Assembly (NCBI GenBank): GCA_900315205.1
Contig: OMYF01000001.1
Span: 1-64,000, forward strand
Source: an uncultured Acidaminococcus sp.
Lineage (GTDB): Bacteria; Bacillota; Negativicutes; Acidaminococcales; Acidaminococcaceae
DNA length: 64,000 nt
Reading direction: 5' to 3'
The number at the start of each line of letters is the position of its first letter. The stretch's first letter is position 1. A program made the position numbers and the translations under genes. Shown one piece after another: positions 33,684 to 42,451 of this stretch. The notes below the pieces were generated by a model. The model was not told the origin of the DNA and searched no databases. It saw only the letters and a program-made list of their open reading frames with translations.

Positions 33684-35105
33684 TCAGAAACGGAAATCTC
33701 TCTCGCCCTGATCGATTTTCTGCAGATACGTCTCACAGGTCCTGCGGGCAGCCGGATTCGGGATGTGCTGCAGTTCACGCCGGATCGCTTCCATGCCCTT
33801 TTTACGCGTATCCTCGGAAGCATAATCATCCAGGTACTCGCGCAGTGTGAGCAGGGCATTGGGCTGGCAGCAGTTGGAAATCTGACCGGTTTTGGCAAGG
33901 CTCATGAAACGGTCGCCCGTCCTTCCTGCGCGGTAGCATGCCGTGCAGAAACTGGGGATGTATCCGTCAGTCAGGAGCCAGTTGACGACCTGATCCAGAG
34001 TCCGGTTGTCATTGACTTCAAACTGGGATGAGTCTTCTTTTTCTTCTTCGGCATAACCGCCGACACTTGTACGGGAAGCTCCGCTGATCTGGGAAACGCC
34101 GACTTCCAGCACGGCTTTCCGGGTCGCTGCGGATTCCCGGGTAGAAATGATGATGCCCGTATAGGGCACTGTGATCCGCAGGATGGCCGTGATTTTCTTG
34201 AAACGGTCATCGGAGATCGCATCCGGGAAGGACTGGACGGAGATATCGTCCGCCGGGCGGATACGGGGAACGCTGATCGTATGCGGCCCTACGCCAAACA
34301 TTGCTTCCAGGTGCTCCTTGTGCATCAGCAGGCCTGCAAAGTCGTAGCGGTGCATGTTCAGACCGAAGAGGACGCCGACGCCCACATCATCGATCCCGCC
34401 CTGCATGGCCCGGTCCATAGCCTCCGTATGGTAAGCGTAATCGTGTTTGGGTCCCGTAGGATGGAGTGTTTCGTAATTTTTGCGGTGATATGTTTCCTGA
34501 AAGAGGATGTACGTGCCGATGCCGGCTTCTTTAAGCCTGCGGTAATTCTCCACGGTCGTGGCGGCGATGTTCACATTTACCCTTCGGATGGCACCGTTTT
34601 TGTGTTTGATGCTGTAAATGGTGTGGATGCTCTCCAGGATATATTCGATCGGATTGTGCTGCGGATCTTCCCCGGCTTCCAGGGCCAGCCGTTTATGTCC
34701 CATATCCTGCAGGGCGATGGTTTCTCTGCGGATTTCATCCTGGGTCAGCTTTTTGCGGGCAATGTGCTTGTTCTTCATATGGTAGGGGCAGTAGACGCAG
34801 CCGTTGACACAGTAATTGGAAAGATACAGGGGTGCAAAAAGGACGATGCGCTGGCCGTAGATCTTATCCTTGATTTCCCGGGCCAGGGCGTAGATCCCTT
34901 CCAGGATGGCCGGATCTTCGCAGGCAAGGAGAACGGAAGCTTCCCGGTGGGTGAGTCCCTGCAGGGTGCGGGCTTTGTCGAGGAGCTGCCGGCAGTAGGT
35001 CAGGTCGCTGCTGTGTTTGTCCGCAAAGGCCAGCGTATCCAGGATTTCCTGATGGTTGATGAATTCATCTGCTTTGGGTGATGCCGGATTGTACGGTATT
35101 TTCAT
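33684..35105 (-). CDS. hydG: [FeFe]-hydrogenase maturase HydG (tyrosine-cleaving radical SAM enzyme)
   Basis: The 473-residue enzyme lyses tyrosine to provide the CO and CN ligands of the hydrogenase H-cluster. The radical SAM CxxxCxxC is at Cys99, Cys103 and Cys106 (NYCVNGCVYCPYH), and the HydG-specific C-terminal cluster CxxC...C is at Cys387, Cys390 and Cys413 (FCTACYRAG, then SNCCQPN). This tail separates HydG from ThiH. The start at 35105 follows AAGGGAGGAAAA, and longer frames up to 35486 have no such site. hydE, hydF and the hydrogenase genes are not in the window. Confidence 0.94.
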   Translation of the reverse strand: MKIPYNPASPKADEFINHQEILDTLAFADKHSSDLTYCRQLLDKARTLQGLTHREASVLLACEDPAILEGIYALAREIKDKIYGQRIVLFAPLYLSNYCVNGCVYCPYHMKNKHIARKKLTQDEIRRETIALQDMGHKRLALEAGEDPQHNPIEYILESIHTIYSIKHKNGAIRRVNVNIAATTVENYRRLKEAGIGTYILFQETYHRKNYETLHPTGPKHDYAYHTEAMDRAMQGGIDDVGVGVLFGLNMHRYDFAGLLMHKEHLEAMFGVGPHTISVPRIRPADDISVQSFPDAISDDRFKKITAILRITVPYTGIIISTRESAATRKAVLEVGVSQISGASRTSVGGYAEEEKEDSSQFEVNDNRTLDQVVNWLLTDGYIPSFCTACYRAGRTGDRFMSLAKTGQISNCCQPNALLTLREYLDDYASEDTRKKGMEAIRRELQHIPNPAARRTCETYLQKIDQGERDFRF

Positions 35106-35141
35106 TTTTCCTCCCTTTTGCTCCCCGGAATTGGATAATTG

Positions 35142-35181
35142 TGGATAAAAGAAAGGAGCCGCTGCCAGAGGGCAGGGCTCC
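35142..35181 (-). promoter_or_regulatory. Hairpin in the hydG leader, possible attenuator
   Basis: On the minus strand GGAGCC-CTGCC and GGCAG-GGCTCC arms (35155-35181) form a stable hairpin followed by TTTCTTTTATCC, resembling an intrinsic terminator, about 50 bases before the hydG start codon. Nothing else is recognised between 35182 and 35407. Confidence 0.4.
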
Positions 35182-35407
35182 CGTTTTCGCTTGTGACGAC
35201 AGGGGTGGGACAAGACAGGATGTGTGCTGCTTGCGGGCACATTTCCTGCTGTTTCTCTTGTCTTTTTCCGTCTATACAGCCTTAGTACTCGGTACGCCTT
35301 GTACGCAGGGAGCAGAACTGATGGTATTATACACGCTGGAAAGAGGAAAAGGCAAGTTCCTGCAGCGGAAAAGGCGCATCGGCTTTTTGCATATCCTCTG
35401 TCCAGGA

Positions 35408-36034
35408 TCATTTTGTCAGATTTTCCAGCCGTCCCTGCTGCAGATCCTTGATATGGGCAGCCAGTTTCTCTTTCGGCCAGTCCCACCAGGCAAGAGCTTC
35501 CAGCTTCCTGCAGATTTCCCGGGGAAACCGCATACGCAGCAGTTTTGCAGGCACACCGCCGACAACTGCATAGGGCGGGACATCCTTTGTCACGACGGCC
35601 CGCGCGCCGATGACGGCGCCGTTCCCGATGGTCACGCCCTGGAGGATGACGGCCTCATAGCCGATCCACACGTCGTTGCCGAGGACGATATCCCCTTTAT
35701 TGTCCCATGAATCCCGGATTGCTTCCGGATCGAGGCCCCATTCTTCCGCAAAGATGGGAAAGGGATACGTGGCCAGGGAACCCATGGCATGATTGGCTGC
35801 TGTAAAGACGAACCGGGCTCCGCAGGCAATGGAACAGAATTTGCCCATGACAAGTTTTTCCTGGTTGAGGGAAGGATAGTGGTACAGGACATTGTTTTTT
35901 TCAAATTCCCGGGGGTCGCGGACAAAGTCGTTATAGATGGTATAATCCCCGATGACAAGGCTCGGATCCCTGACGACATTCTTCAGATAGACCGTTTCTT
36001 TATCCCAGGAACACGGATACACATTCTCCTTCAT
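35408..36034 (-). CDS. Xenobiotic acetyltransferase (Vat/CatB-like, left-handed beta helix)
   Basis: The 208-residue protein shows hexapeptide repeats ([55 protein letters not shown] split by a loop) and the catalytic histidine in AANHAMGS (about residues 80-87), with WIGYEAVI and [12 protein letters not shown] typical of the xenobiotic acyltransferase family. Members inactivate chloramphenicol or streptogramin A, but many chromosomal homologues have unknown substrates, so resistance should not be assumed. It is last in a three-gene minus-strand operon, 14 bases after the aldolase gene. Confidence 0.85.
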   Translation of the reverse strand: MKENVYPCSWDKETVYLKNVVRDPSLVIGDYTIYNDFVRDPREFEKNNVLYHYPSLNQEKLVMGKFCSIACGARFVFTAANHAMGSLATYPFPIFAEEWGLDPEAIRDSWDNKGDIVLGNDVWIGYEAVILQGVTIGNGAVIGARAVVTKDVPPYAVVGGVPAKLLRMRFPREICRKLEALAWWDWPKEKLAAHIKDLQQGRLENLTK

Positions 36035-36048
36035 CGGAACCGGCCTCC

Positions 36049-37077
36049 CTACAGGAGTGCAATCAGGGCGTCCACGTCTTCTTCCCGCGTGGACCAGCTG
36101 ACGACGAAACGGATCACGGTATGGCCGGCATATGCTTTCTCCCAGTCTTCAAAAGCGACTTTTTCATGCAGGGACTGGACCTCATTGTCGGGCAGCACAA
36201 TGAACTGCTGATTAGTCGGTGAATCGAGATGGAAGCGGCAGCCTTTGGCAGCCAGCCCTTTTTTCAGTCTGTGAGCCAGTTCGATCCCGTGGCCGCCCAG
36301 CTTCACATAGAGGTCATCCGTAAAAAGCTCATCGAACTGCTCCGCTGTGACAAACCCTTTGGCGAGCATGGCGCCATGCTGTTTGGCATGGGTCGGGAAG
36401 AAGGCGGGCATCCCCTTCGGGAACACGATGGCTTCTCCAAAAAGGGCACCGAGCTTCGTCCCGCCGATATAGAACACGTCGGCCAGACGGCCCAGATCCT
36501 GCAGGGTGATTTCGTTTTCCGGTGCGGCCAGCGCATAGCCCAGACGGGCCCCATCCACGAAGAGGACCAGCCGGTAGGTATCGCAGACAGCCCGGAGGTC
36601 CTGCAGTTCCTGGAGCGTATACAGGCTGCCGTATTCCGTTGGATGGGAAATATAGACCATGCCGGGCTGGACCATGTGGTCACAGCTGCTGCCGGCATAG
36701 AAAGCCTTCAGGTATTCACGGAGTGCTCCGGCAGTGAGCTTATCCACTTCGCCCGGCACGGGCAGGACCTTGTGCCCCGTTGCTTCGATGGCGCCTGCTT
36801 CATGGCAGGTCACATGGCCCGTTTCGGCGGACACGACGCCTTCATAGGACTTCAGATAGGCAGAGATGACGATGGCGTTCGTCTGGGTCCCGCCTTCGGC
36901 AAAATACACATCTCCGCCGGGAGTCCCGGTCCGGGCGAGGATTTTGGCGGCTGCAGCTGCTGTGATTTCGTCAGTGCCATAGCCGGAACGGGAGTTCATA
37001 TTCTCTTTTTCCAGCCGTTTCAGGATCTGCGGGGCACAGCCGCAGTTATAATCGTTTTCAAAGAATAATTTTGTCAT
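36049..37077 (-). CDS. ltaE: Low-specificity L-threonine aldolase
   Basis: The 342-residue PLP enzyme (beta-eliminating lyase family) cleaves threonine and allo-threonine to glycine and acetaldehyde. Features are the N-terminal [31 protein letters not shown] (about residues 59-74), the PLP-binding Asp in [11 protein letters not shown] (about 173-183) and the Schiff-base lysine in [13 protein letters not shown] (about 203-215). It starts seven bases after the nitroreductase gene, in the same operon. The symbol reflects the family; strict substrate preference is not proven. Confidence 0.9.
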   Translation of the reverse strand: MTKLFFENDYNCGCAPQILKRLEKENMNSRSGYGTDEITAAAAAKILARTGTPGGDVYFAEGGTQTNAIVISAYLKSYEGVVSAETGHVTCHEAGAIEATGHKVLPVPGEVDKLTAGALREYLKAFYAGSSCDHMVQPGMVYISHPTEYGSLYTLQELQDLRAVCDTYRLVLFVDGARLGYALAAPENEITLQDLGRLADVFYIGGTKLGALFGEAIVFPKGMPAFFPTHAKQHGAMLAKGFVTAEQFDELFTDDLYVKLGGHGIELAHRLKKGLAAKGCRFHLDSPTNQQFIVLPDNEVQSLHEKVAFEDWEKAYAGHTVIRFVVSWSTREEDVDALIALL

Positions 37078-37084
37078 GAGTCTC

Positions 37085-37618
37085 TTACGCTTTCCCTTCC
37101 AGATAGAATACGCGGTTTTTGGCCCGCGGTGCTGCCTTGGGTGTTTCAGCGGGGTATCCTACGATACAGTGGCCCACACCCGTATACTCCTCTTTGATGC
37201 CGAGCTGACGGAGCAGATCCTGCCATTCAGGCATTTCGAACTCTTCGCGTGCCCGGTGGATCCAGCAGCTGCCCAGTCCCAGAGCATGGGCAGCGAGCAT
37301 GAGGTTGCCCAGGACAAGGCTGCCGTCGCAGGTCCCGGTCGGTACATCGCGCCGGGTCAGGACGATCAGCACGGCGGGGGCGCCGTAGAAAGGATCAAAA
37401 GATTTATCCCAGCCGCCGATCCGGCAGTTGGCTTCGGACAGTTTCCTGATCAGTGCCGGATCCGTGACGGCAAGGATCAGTGTCGCCTGCCGGCCCTTGC
37501 CGTTGGCAGCATAGAGACCGGCCTCGATGATCTGGTCGAGGATTTCCCGGGGCACAGGTTTCTTTTGGTATTTTCGCACGCTGCGGCGGTCCAGCATGGC
37601 TTGTATAACGGGATTCAT
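37085..37618 (-). CDS. Nitroreductase family FMN protein
   Basis: The 177-residue protein starts with the flavin-binding pattern MLDRRSVRKYQKKPVPREILDQIIEAGLYAANG (broken by the conserved RRSVRKY at residues 10-16) and has ALGLGSCWIHRA (about 112-123). These are hallmarks of small nitroreductases, which reduce nitro groups or other flavin-accessible substrates using NAD(P)H. It is first in the operon with ltaE and the acetyltransferase gene and has a well-formed promoter at 37681-37710. Confidence 0.9.
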   Translation of the reverse strand: MNPVIQAMLDRRSVRKYQKKPVPREILDQIIEAGLYAANGKGRQATLILAVTDPALIRKLSEANCRIGGWDKSFDPFYGAPAVLIVLTRRDVPTGTCDGSLVLGNLMLAAHALGLGSCWIHRAREEFEMPEWQDLLRQLGIKEEYTGVGHCIVGYPAETPKAAPRAKNRVFYLEGKA

Positions 37619-37680
37619 TCCAATCAGCTCCTGATATTTGCAATTTTTCCATAGGTATAGGATACTTATAGAGTACTCAT

Positions 37681-37710
37681 ACTATACCATGATTCCAGTG
37701 CGTATTCCAA
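37681..37710 (-). promoter_or_regulatory. Promoter of the nitroreductase operon
   Basis: On the minus strand TTGGAA (37710 to 37705), 18 bases and TATAGT (37686 to 37681), the latter preceded by TGG (extended -10). Confidence 0.65.
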
Positions 37711-37849
37711 CAGGATACAGAAAAACAGCGGCAGACGCAGTGGAATGTGCGGAATGGACGTTCCGCAGCGATGTTGTCCCCGGGATGTCTGAAAGGAGGG
37801 AAGGGCGGACTTTTTATGCGGCAGACCGCCGCATGGCCGCCTTGCGATA

Positions 37850-38725
37850 ATGAGACTTTTGAAAACCATTCTTTTTGTCCTGGCCGCGCTGATGCTGTCA
37901 GGATCCCCGGCCCGGGCTGCCCGGGCGGATACGGACAGAGCCGCCGTGGTGGACGCTTTTGTCAAACTGCACACAGCGCCCCGTGTCCAGATGACCGGGA
38001 AGGGCCGTTTCCACTCGTCCCTGTTCAACTGTACGCTGCAGTTCCGGGAACAGTATGCCCGGGACCCGGAGTATGCATGTGCCATCGAATTGTCCCTGGA
38101 CGGCAGGGAAACCGGAGGCAGGGTGATCAAACCGCAGAAAACGCGGGAATTCCTGGCCGGCTCGGGGCCCGTCCTGTACCGCTACCGAAAGGTCAATGAC
38201 CACCCCTGGTCCCGGGAAAGGGTGGAACGGGCAGATCCGGAAGAGGAGGATAAGATCCGTGCTGATTACGCCGGCCGGATCCTTGAAGTCATCCCGATTG
38301 CGTCGGATGAAAAAGAAGAGACTCTGGCTGCGATGACGGCCGTCGTGGCAGAAGCCGAATCTGATGATCTGCCGGGAAATGCCCGCAGACGGCAGATCGG
38401 TGAAAGCCTTTATATCCTGACGCTTGACAAGGCGACAGGCCGGCCGCTCCGGCTGATGTGGGATTATTCTCCGCTGATGCAGGAAATCATGAAACAGCAG
38501 CTTTCTCCCGGGAGCGGATCCGGAGAAGTCCCGGACCGGCAGGTCCTGGAAACGGATGCTTTCATCCATTCCATATCCATGCTCTGTACTGTCGATTTTG
38601 CTTATGACAGCAATACTGTCATCACTGTACCCGGAGAGGCCCTGCTTGCCCCGGAAAAAGAGGCGGAGACACCTTTCCTCAATCCTTTCGGGATGCATGA
38701 GGGATCCGTCCTGCAAAGTTTATGA
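37850..38725 (+). CDS. Exported LolA/LppX-like hypothetical protein (paralogue 1)
   Basis: The 291-residue product has a signal peptide (MRLLKTILFVLAALMLSGSP, cleavage near ARAA) and no further membrane segment. It is similar in order of motifs to the next gene: VVDAF, a TGKGRFHSS strand, ILTLDKATGRPLRLMWD in the middle and TVDFAYDSNTVITVP near the end. This pattern suggests the open beta-sheet fold of LolA/LppX lipid-binding proteins, which is inference. No good ribosome binding site precedes the ATG. An upstream short frame ends at 37850 in TAATG, so translation may be coupled to it. Confidence 0.7.
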   Translation: MRLLKTILFVLAALMLSGSPARAARADTDRAAVVDAFVKLHTAPRVQMTGKGRFHSSLFNCTLQFREQYARDPEYACAIELSLDGRETGGRVIKPQKTREFLAGSGPVLYRYRKVNDHPWSRERVERADPEEEDKIRADYAGRILEVIPIASDEKEETLAAMTAVVAEAESDDLPGNARRRQIGESLYILTLDKATGRPLRLMWDYSPLMQEIMKQQLSPGSGSGEVPDRQVLETDAFIHSISMLCTVDFAYDSNTVITVPGEALLAPEKEAETPFLNPFGMHEGSVLQSL

Positions 38726-38740
38726 GGGATGGAGAAGGCA

Positions 38741-38764
38741 AATCCGGCAGTCCTGCCGGGTTTC
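38741..38764 (+). terminator. Short terminator between the two paralogues
   Basis: TCCGGCA and TGCCGGG (38743-38749 with 38754-38760) pair around a four-base loop, then TTTCTTCC follows. Confidence 0.55.
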
Positions 38765-38844
38765 TTCCTGCAGGATGGTCCCTTGACTTTTTAAGGATTT
38801 GGGCTGATGATTACAATCATGAAGGATAAAGGAGGGCTGTATCC

Positions 38845-39792
38845 ATGATGCATTTTTCTCGCAAAATTGTGGGCAGCATAATGACTGCTTTCTGTCTTTT
38901 TTCTGCACCGGTGCTGGCAGCACCCCGGTCGGCCGCGGTTTCCAGGATCACCAGTGCTGTGGATGCTTTTGAAAATGTCAAAAACTATCAGTTTGACGGC
39001 AAAGTCGATTTTTCAAGTATCCTTGCAAACGGAGTACTATCCTTCAAGGGAGAGGGAACCCAGAAACCGGAGAGCCGGATAAAGCTGTCCGGCAGCGTCT
39101 CTGTCAGCAGCCTGCCGGGGAGTATCACGAAAGAAATTCCCTTCCAGGTCTATGCGACGCAGGATGATAAAAATGACACCGTATATATCAGGAAAAACAA
39201 TGAGGCCTGGGGCAAATACGTTTCTCCCCATGAACCGGGCACGGATCCGGCCAAAAAAGCAGAGATGCTGGTGAAGGCGATCCAGTCCCCCCATATCCTG
39301 TCCAGGGAGGGTGCCAGTGAAGTCATCCTCTTCCGTCTGGATCCGAATGTGATCGATGCTTACACAAAAAAGGCAGCGGCAGGCAGCACGAAAGCACAGG
39401 GAGCGGACCGCGGCTTCACGAAAGAAGAGGAAAAGATCATAAACGGGGCTCTCTATGAACAGGACTTCATGCTGACAGTCAATGCAAAGAGCAAACTGCC
39501 CACCCGTTATGAAATGGACCTCTCGAATCTGGTGCAGAAGACCGGCTCCATCCTGCTGGACCGTTTTTCCAAAGAGAAGGGACTGGACGATTCACAGAAG
39601 AAGATGGCTTCCCAGCTGCTGCAGACAGTCAGGATGAACATGGCCGTCAACCTGAGCTATCACAAAGGCAAGGAAATCATCCTGCCCGATGAAGTGAAAA
39701 AGGCCGCGGAGATCAAGGAACCGTCTCCGGTCGATCTGGCCGGTGCTGTTTCTGCGGAACCGGATGCGGAAGAAACGCAGGGAGCAGTCTGA
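38845..39792 (+). CDS. Exported LolA/LppX-like hypothetical protein (paralogue 2)
   Basis: The 315-residue product has a signal peptide ending near VLAAPRS (residue 25). The mature part begins with SAVDAFENVKNYQFDGKVDFSS-type strands (positions 36-57), has MLTVNAKSKLPTRYEMD in the middle and VNLSYHKGKEIILP near the end, matching the order in the preceding gene. Two lysine-rich stretches follow residue 170. A strong AAAGGAGGG precedes the ATG (a second ATG follows directly). A role in envelope lipid or lipoprotein handling is possible but only inferred from the predicted fold. Confidence 0.72.
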   Translation: MMHFSRKIVGSIMTAFCLFSAPVLAAPRSAAVSRITSAVDAFENVKNYQFDGKVDFSSILANGVLSFKGEGTQKPESRIKLSGSVSVSSLPGSITKEIPFQVYATQDDKNDTVYIRKNNEAWGKYVSPHEPGTDPAKKAEMLVKAIQSPHILSREGASEVILFRLDPNVIDAYTKKAAAGSTKAQGADRGFTKEEEKIINGALYEQDFMLTVNAKSKLPTRYEMDLSNLVQKTGSILLDRFSKEKGLDDSQKKMASQLLQTVRMNMAVNLSYHKGKEIILPDEVKKAAEIKEPSPVDLAGAVSAEPDAEETQGAV

Positions 39793-40041
39793 CCATACGG
39801 AATTTTGGGGAAAAGTCCGCTGGGCGCGTGGATTTCTCACGCGGCAGCGGCTTTTGTATTTTGCGGCAGAAGAGCGGCGGCCGGGTGGAAATCCGGAGGA
39901 CAATCCGTCATGGCGGGAGCAGCGCAGCCAGAGCGTCCGGATTTTCTGCAGTACTGGCATTGCCGGCCGCAGGAACAGTCCGGGATGCCTTTCCTTTGTA
40001 AAAAAAACGGTAAATCTTTCTGCACCGCCGCAATCTCCCCG
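39793..40041. other. Intergenic stretch with nothing recognised
   Basis: No ORF with a ribosome binding site, hairpin with T-run, or repeat is seen between the second exported protein and the promoter of the macrodomain gene. Confidence 0.5.
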
Positions 40042-40070
40042 TTGTCCGAATCCGGTCCATGGTATATGAT
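40042..40070 (+). promoter_or_regulatory. Promoter of the macrodomain gene
   Basis: TTGTCC (40042-40047), 17 bases, TATGAT (40065-40070). The leader to the start codon is about 120 bases. Confidence 0.6.
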
Positions 40071-40199
40071 AACAACGTATGAATATAGTTCGCTGCATTT
40101 TCTCAGGCGCGGGACGGGAGACGGGGGAACAGCCTGCCGGTATGGCGCTGATATGTTTCCCTTCCCGGCGTTTTCTGAAGTCCCTGAAAGGAGAATTAT

Positions 40200-40973
40200 A
40201 TGACGCAAGACGAGCGCCTCGAGTTTTTGATTTCCTGGCTGCTGAAGGAAAACCCTGAATATGATGCACTCCGTGTGCCGAAGTCTGCAAAGGGGAAAAA
40301 AGAGTTTCTCCGCAGTTTGATGAATGTCCGTACCCCGGCACCGGTAAGCGAAGAATTTCTGAAAATACAGGACGCATACCTGCAGGAAGACATGGCAGAA
40401 CGGGGCATCGTGACGCTTCAGGAACTGACACCTGTGGCTCCGGGACTGTATCTCCGGCGGGGAGATATTGTGCAGCTGGCTGTGGATGCCATCGTGGATG
40501 CCGCCGACAAGGAACTTTTGGGATGCTTCACACCCTGTCATGACTGTGTGGACAATGCTGTCCATTCCGCGGCAGGGGTCCAGCTGCGGCTGGAATGTGC
40601 ACTCCTGGCAGGTTCGCTCGGAGGCGAGGTGCCCCCGGCCCAGCCGGAGCTTACCCATGGCTGGAATCTGCCCGCCCGGTATGTGATCCACGTGGTGGGC
40701 CCGGTCGTGTACGGGGTCGCTTCCGAAACAGAGCGGGGTGTCCTCGCTTCCTGCTACAGGGCCTGCCTGGATCTTTGCAGGCAGCAGGGCCTGCACAGCA
40801 TCGCCTTCTGCTGTCTGGCAACGGGACAGAATGGTTTTGCGCCGGAGGAAGCAGCTGCAATCGCTGTCCGTACAGTGAAACAGTGGCAGCGGGAAAACCC
40901 TGATTCCGTGTCCGTGGTCTTTGATGTCATAAGCAGCAGTGACGAAGCGCTCTACAGGGATCTCCTCGTGTAA
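40200..40973 (+). CDS. Zinc macrodomain protein (protein-ADP-ribose hydrolase family)
   Basis: The 257-residue protein has an N-terminal helical part (1-70) and a macrodomain (about 80-257) of the zinc-containing class. The adenine-contacting Asp is in RRGDIV (Asp89), the zinc site reads GCFTPCHDC (Cys109, His114, Cys116), followed by the class motif DNAVHSAAGVQLRLEC, and the phosphate loop is FCCLATGQNGFAPEEAA. Zn-macrodomains remove ADP-ribose from proteins. Here the usual VNAAN has become VDAAD (Asp100, Asp103), an odd change at positions that contact the distal ribose. AAGGAG precedes the ATG. It is a single-gene unit. Confidence 0.9.
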   Translation: MTQDERLEFLISWLLKENPEYDALRVPKSAKGKKEFLRSLMNVRTPAPVSEEFLKIQDAYLQEDMAERGIVTLQELTPVAPGLYLRRGDIVQLAVDAIVDAADKELLGCFTPCHDCVDNAVHSAAGVQLRLECALLAGSLGGEVPPAQPELTHGWNLPARYVIHVVGPVVYGVASETERGVLASCYRACLDLCRQQGLHSIAFCCLATGQNGFAPEEAAAIAVRTVKQWQRENPDSVSVVFDVISSSDEALYRDLLV

Positions 40974-41050
40974 GAGGCACAGCTGCCCGTCTGCTGGCTT
41001 TGCCTTGCCTTTTTGCCGGAATCTGCGCAAAAAACGTGCCCCAAGAAAAA

Positions 41051-41094
41051 GAGCCTTCCATGGGAATTGCTATGTCCCTGGAGGCTCATTTTTT
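41051..41094 (+). terminator. Terminator of the macrodomain gene
   Basis: GAGCCTTCCA (41051-41060) pairs with TGGAGGCTC (41079-41087), with an inner GGGA/TCCC pairing, followed by ATTTTTT. Confidence 0.8.
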
Positions 41095-41120
41095 GTGCAG
41101 CGCGGCGGCTCATGACTTTT

Positions 41121-41149
41121 TTGAGTTTTTTCACAATTCGATATAAAAT
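41121..41149 (+). promoter_or_regulatory. Promoter of the EFR1-type gene
   Basis: TTGAGT (41121-41126), 17 bases, TAAAAT (41144-41149). Confidence 0.65.
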
Positions 41150-41206
41150 AGAAGAAACATGGATGTACATTGTCAAGGACAATGCTGATGATAGGAGGCT
41201 ATTGCG

Positions 41207-42028
41207 ATGATGATCAAAGAAGTAAGGACCGTTGTTTTCAGTCCCACGGGCAGTACGGCAGCCCTTGTTACGGAAGCCGGGGAGCGCCTGGCGCAGACCC
41301 TGGGCGTCCCTGTCAGCCATGATGATTTCACTCTGCCGCGGGGGCAGCAGGCCGTCCGCACGTATGGCCCGGAAACGCTGGTCGTTTTTGGCATGCCCAC
41401 ATATGCCGGGCGGATCCCCAACAAGGCACTTCCCTTTGTCCAGCAGCTGTTCCAGGGACATGACACCCCGGCGGCAGCGCTTGTGACTTTTGGCAACCGC
41501 AGCTATGACAGTTCCCTGACGGAACTGGCCCTGGAACTCCGCAGCCATGGCTTCCACGTCCTTGCGGCCGGAGCTTTCGCCACGCGGCATGCCTTTGCGG
41601 ATATCGGGATGGAGCATCCGACCAAAGCAGACGAAGCACTTTTGGCGAAACTGATTGCCGGGACCGCGGCACTGCTTAAAAAAGGCGTTTGCCCGGAAGC
41701 TCTCATCAAGGGAGGCGCGCCTGTGGCTCCTTATTATATCCCCAAAGGAGAGGATGGGCAGCCGGCCAAATTCCTCAAGGCCAAACCCAGGACGGATCTG
41801 TCCCGGTGCGATCACTGCGGCAAGTGCGCTGATGTCTGTCCCATGGGATCCATCAGCCGGGAACATACGGAGGAAGTGCCCGGTATCTGTATCAAGTGCC
41901 AGGCCTGCATCGTCTACTGTCCGCAGCATGCCAAATATTTTGATGATCCGCGCTTCCTGTCCCATAAAGCCATGCTGGAAAAGAATTTCCAGCGGACTGC
42001 TGCTTCTGAAATCTTTTTGGGCGTCTGA
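41207..42028 (+). CDS. EFR1-type protein: flavodoxin domain plus two 4Fe-4S clusters
   Basis: The 273-residue protein combines a flavodoxin-like domain (about residues 1-165; FMN phosphate loop FSPTGSTAALV, then GMPTYAGRIPN) with a C-terminal 8Fe ferredoxin domain: CDHCGKCADVCPMG (about 203-216) and CIKCQACIVYCPQHA (about 228-242), each CxxCxxCxxxCP. This architecture, seen widely in anaerobes, serves electron transfer between low-potential carriers. Redox partners are unknown. The gene has its own promoter and terminator. Confidence 0.92.
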   Translation: MMIKEVRTVVFSPTGSTAALVTEAGERLAQTLGVPVSHDDFTLPRGQQAVRTYGPETLVVFGMPTYAGRIPNKALPFVQQLFQGHDTPAAALVTFGNRSYDSSLTELALELRSHGFHVLAAGAFATRHAFADIGMEHPTKADEALLAKLIAGTAALLKKGVCPEALIKGGAPVAPYYIPKGEDGQPAKFLKAKPRTDLSRCDHCGKCADVCPMGSISREHTEEVPGICIKCQACIVYCPQHAKYFDDPRFLSHKAMLEKNFQRTAASEIFLGV

Positions 42029-42071
42029 AGGGGCCCGGCGCATGCAGCGGTACCTCCAAACAACATAATAT

Positions 42072-42122
42072 GACAGGGCCGTTCCTTCGGCGGATACACA
42101 GCCGAAGGAACTGTCCTCTTTT
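42072..42122 (+). terminator. Terminator of the EFR1-type gene
   Basis: GTTCCTTCGGC (42081-42091) pairs with GCCGAAGGAAC (42101-42111), with GACAG/TGTC extending the base, then CTCTTTT. Confidence 0.8.
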
Positions 42123-42451
42123 CGGATCCTCCCTGACTGCTGCAGAGGTTTGCAGAACCTGTGCCGTCCTGTCGGGGAGGATCTACTTTACATATTATAA
42201 ATATTCATACTATTGCAAACGTAAAATCCGTATCTTTTGACGGATGAGAACGAAGCATAAAACGAAAATACAGAAAAAAGATGAATGAATATAAGTAAAT
42301 TAACTAATATTTATAGGATAATGTTAATATTAATACAACATTTAGTCGTGTATACAGGATACTGTGAAAAAATTGTGAACTGACTTTACCCGAATAATAA
42401 AACGTGTAAGATAGTAATCGTTCATACCAATTATTTTAAGGAGGGGTAGCT
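42123..42451. other. AT-rich leader of the Nramp-like gene
   Basis: From about 42185 the DNA is AT-rich and non-coding. Candidate promoter parts are TGACTT (42381-42386) and TAAGAT (42407-42412), but the 20-base spacing is poor. AAGGAGGGG lies just before the ATG at 42452. No metal riboswitch or Mn/Fe operator is recognised. Confidence 0.4.
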
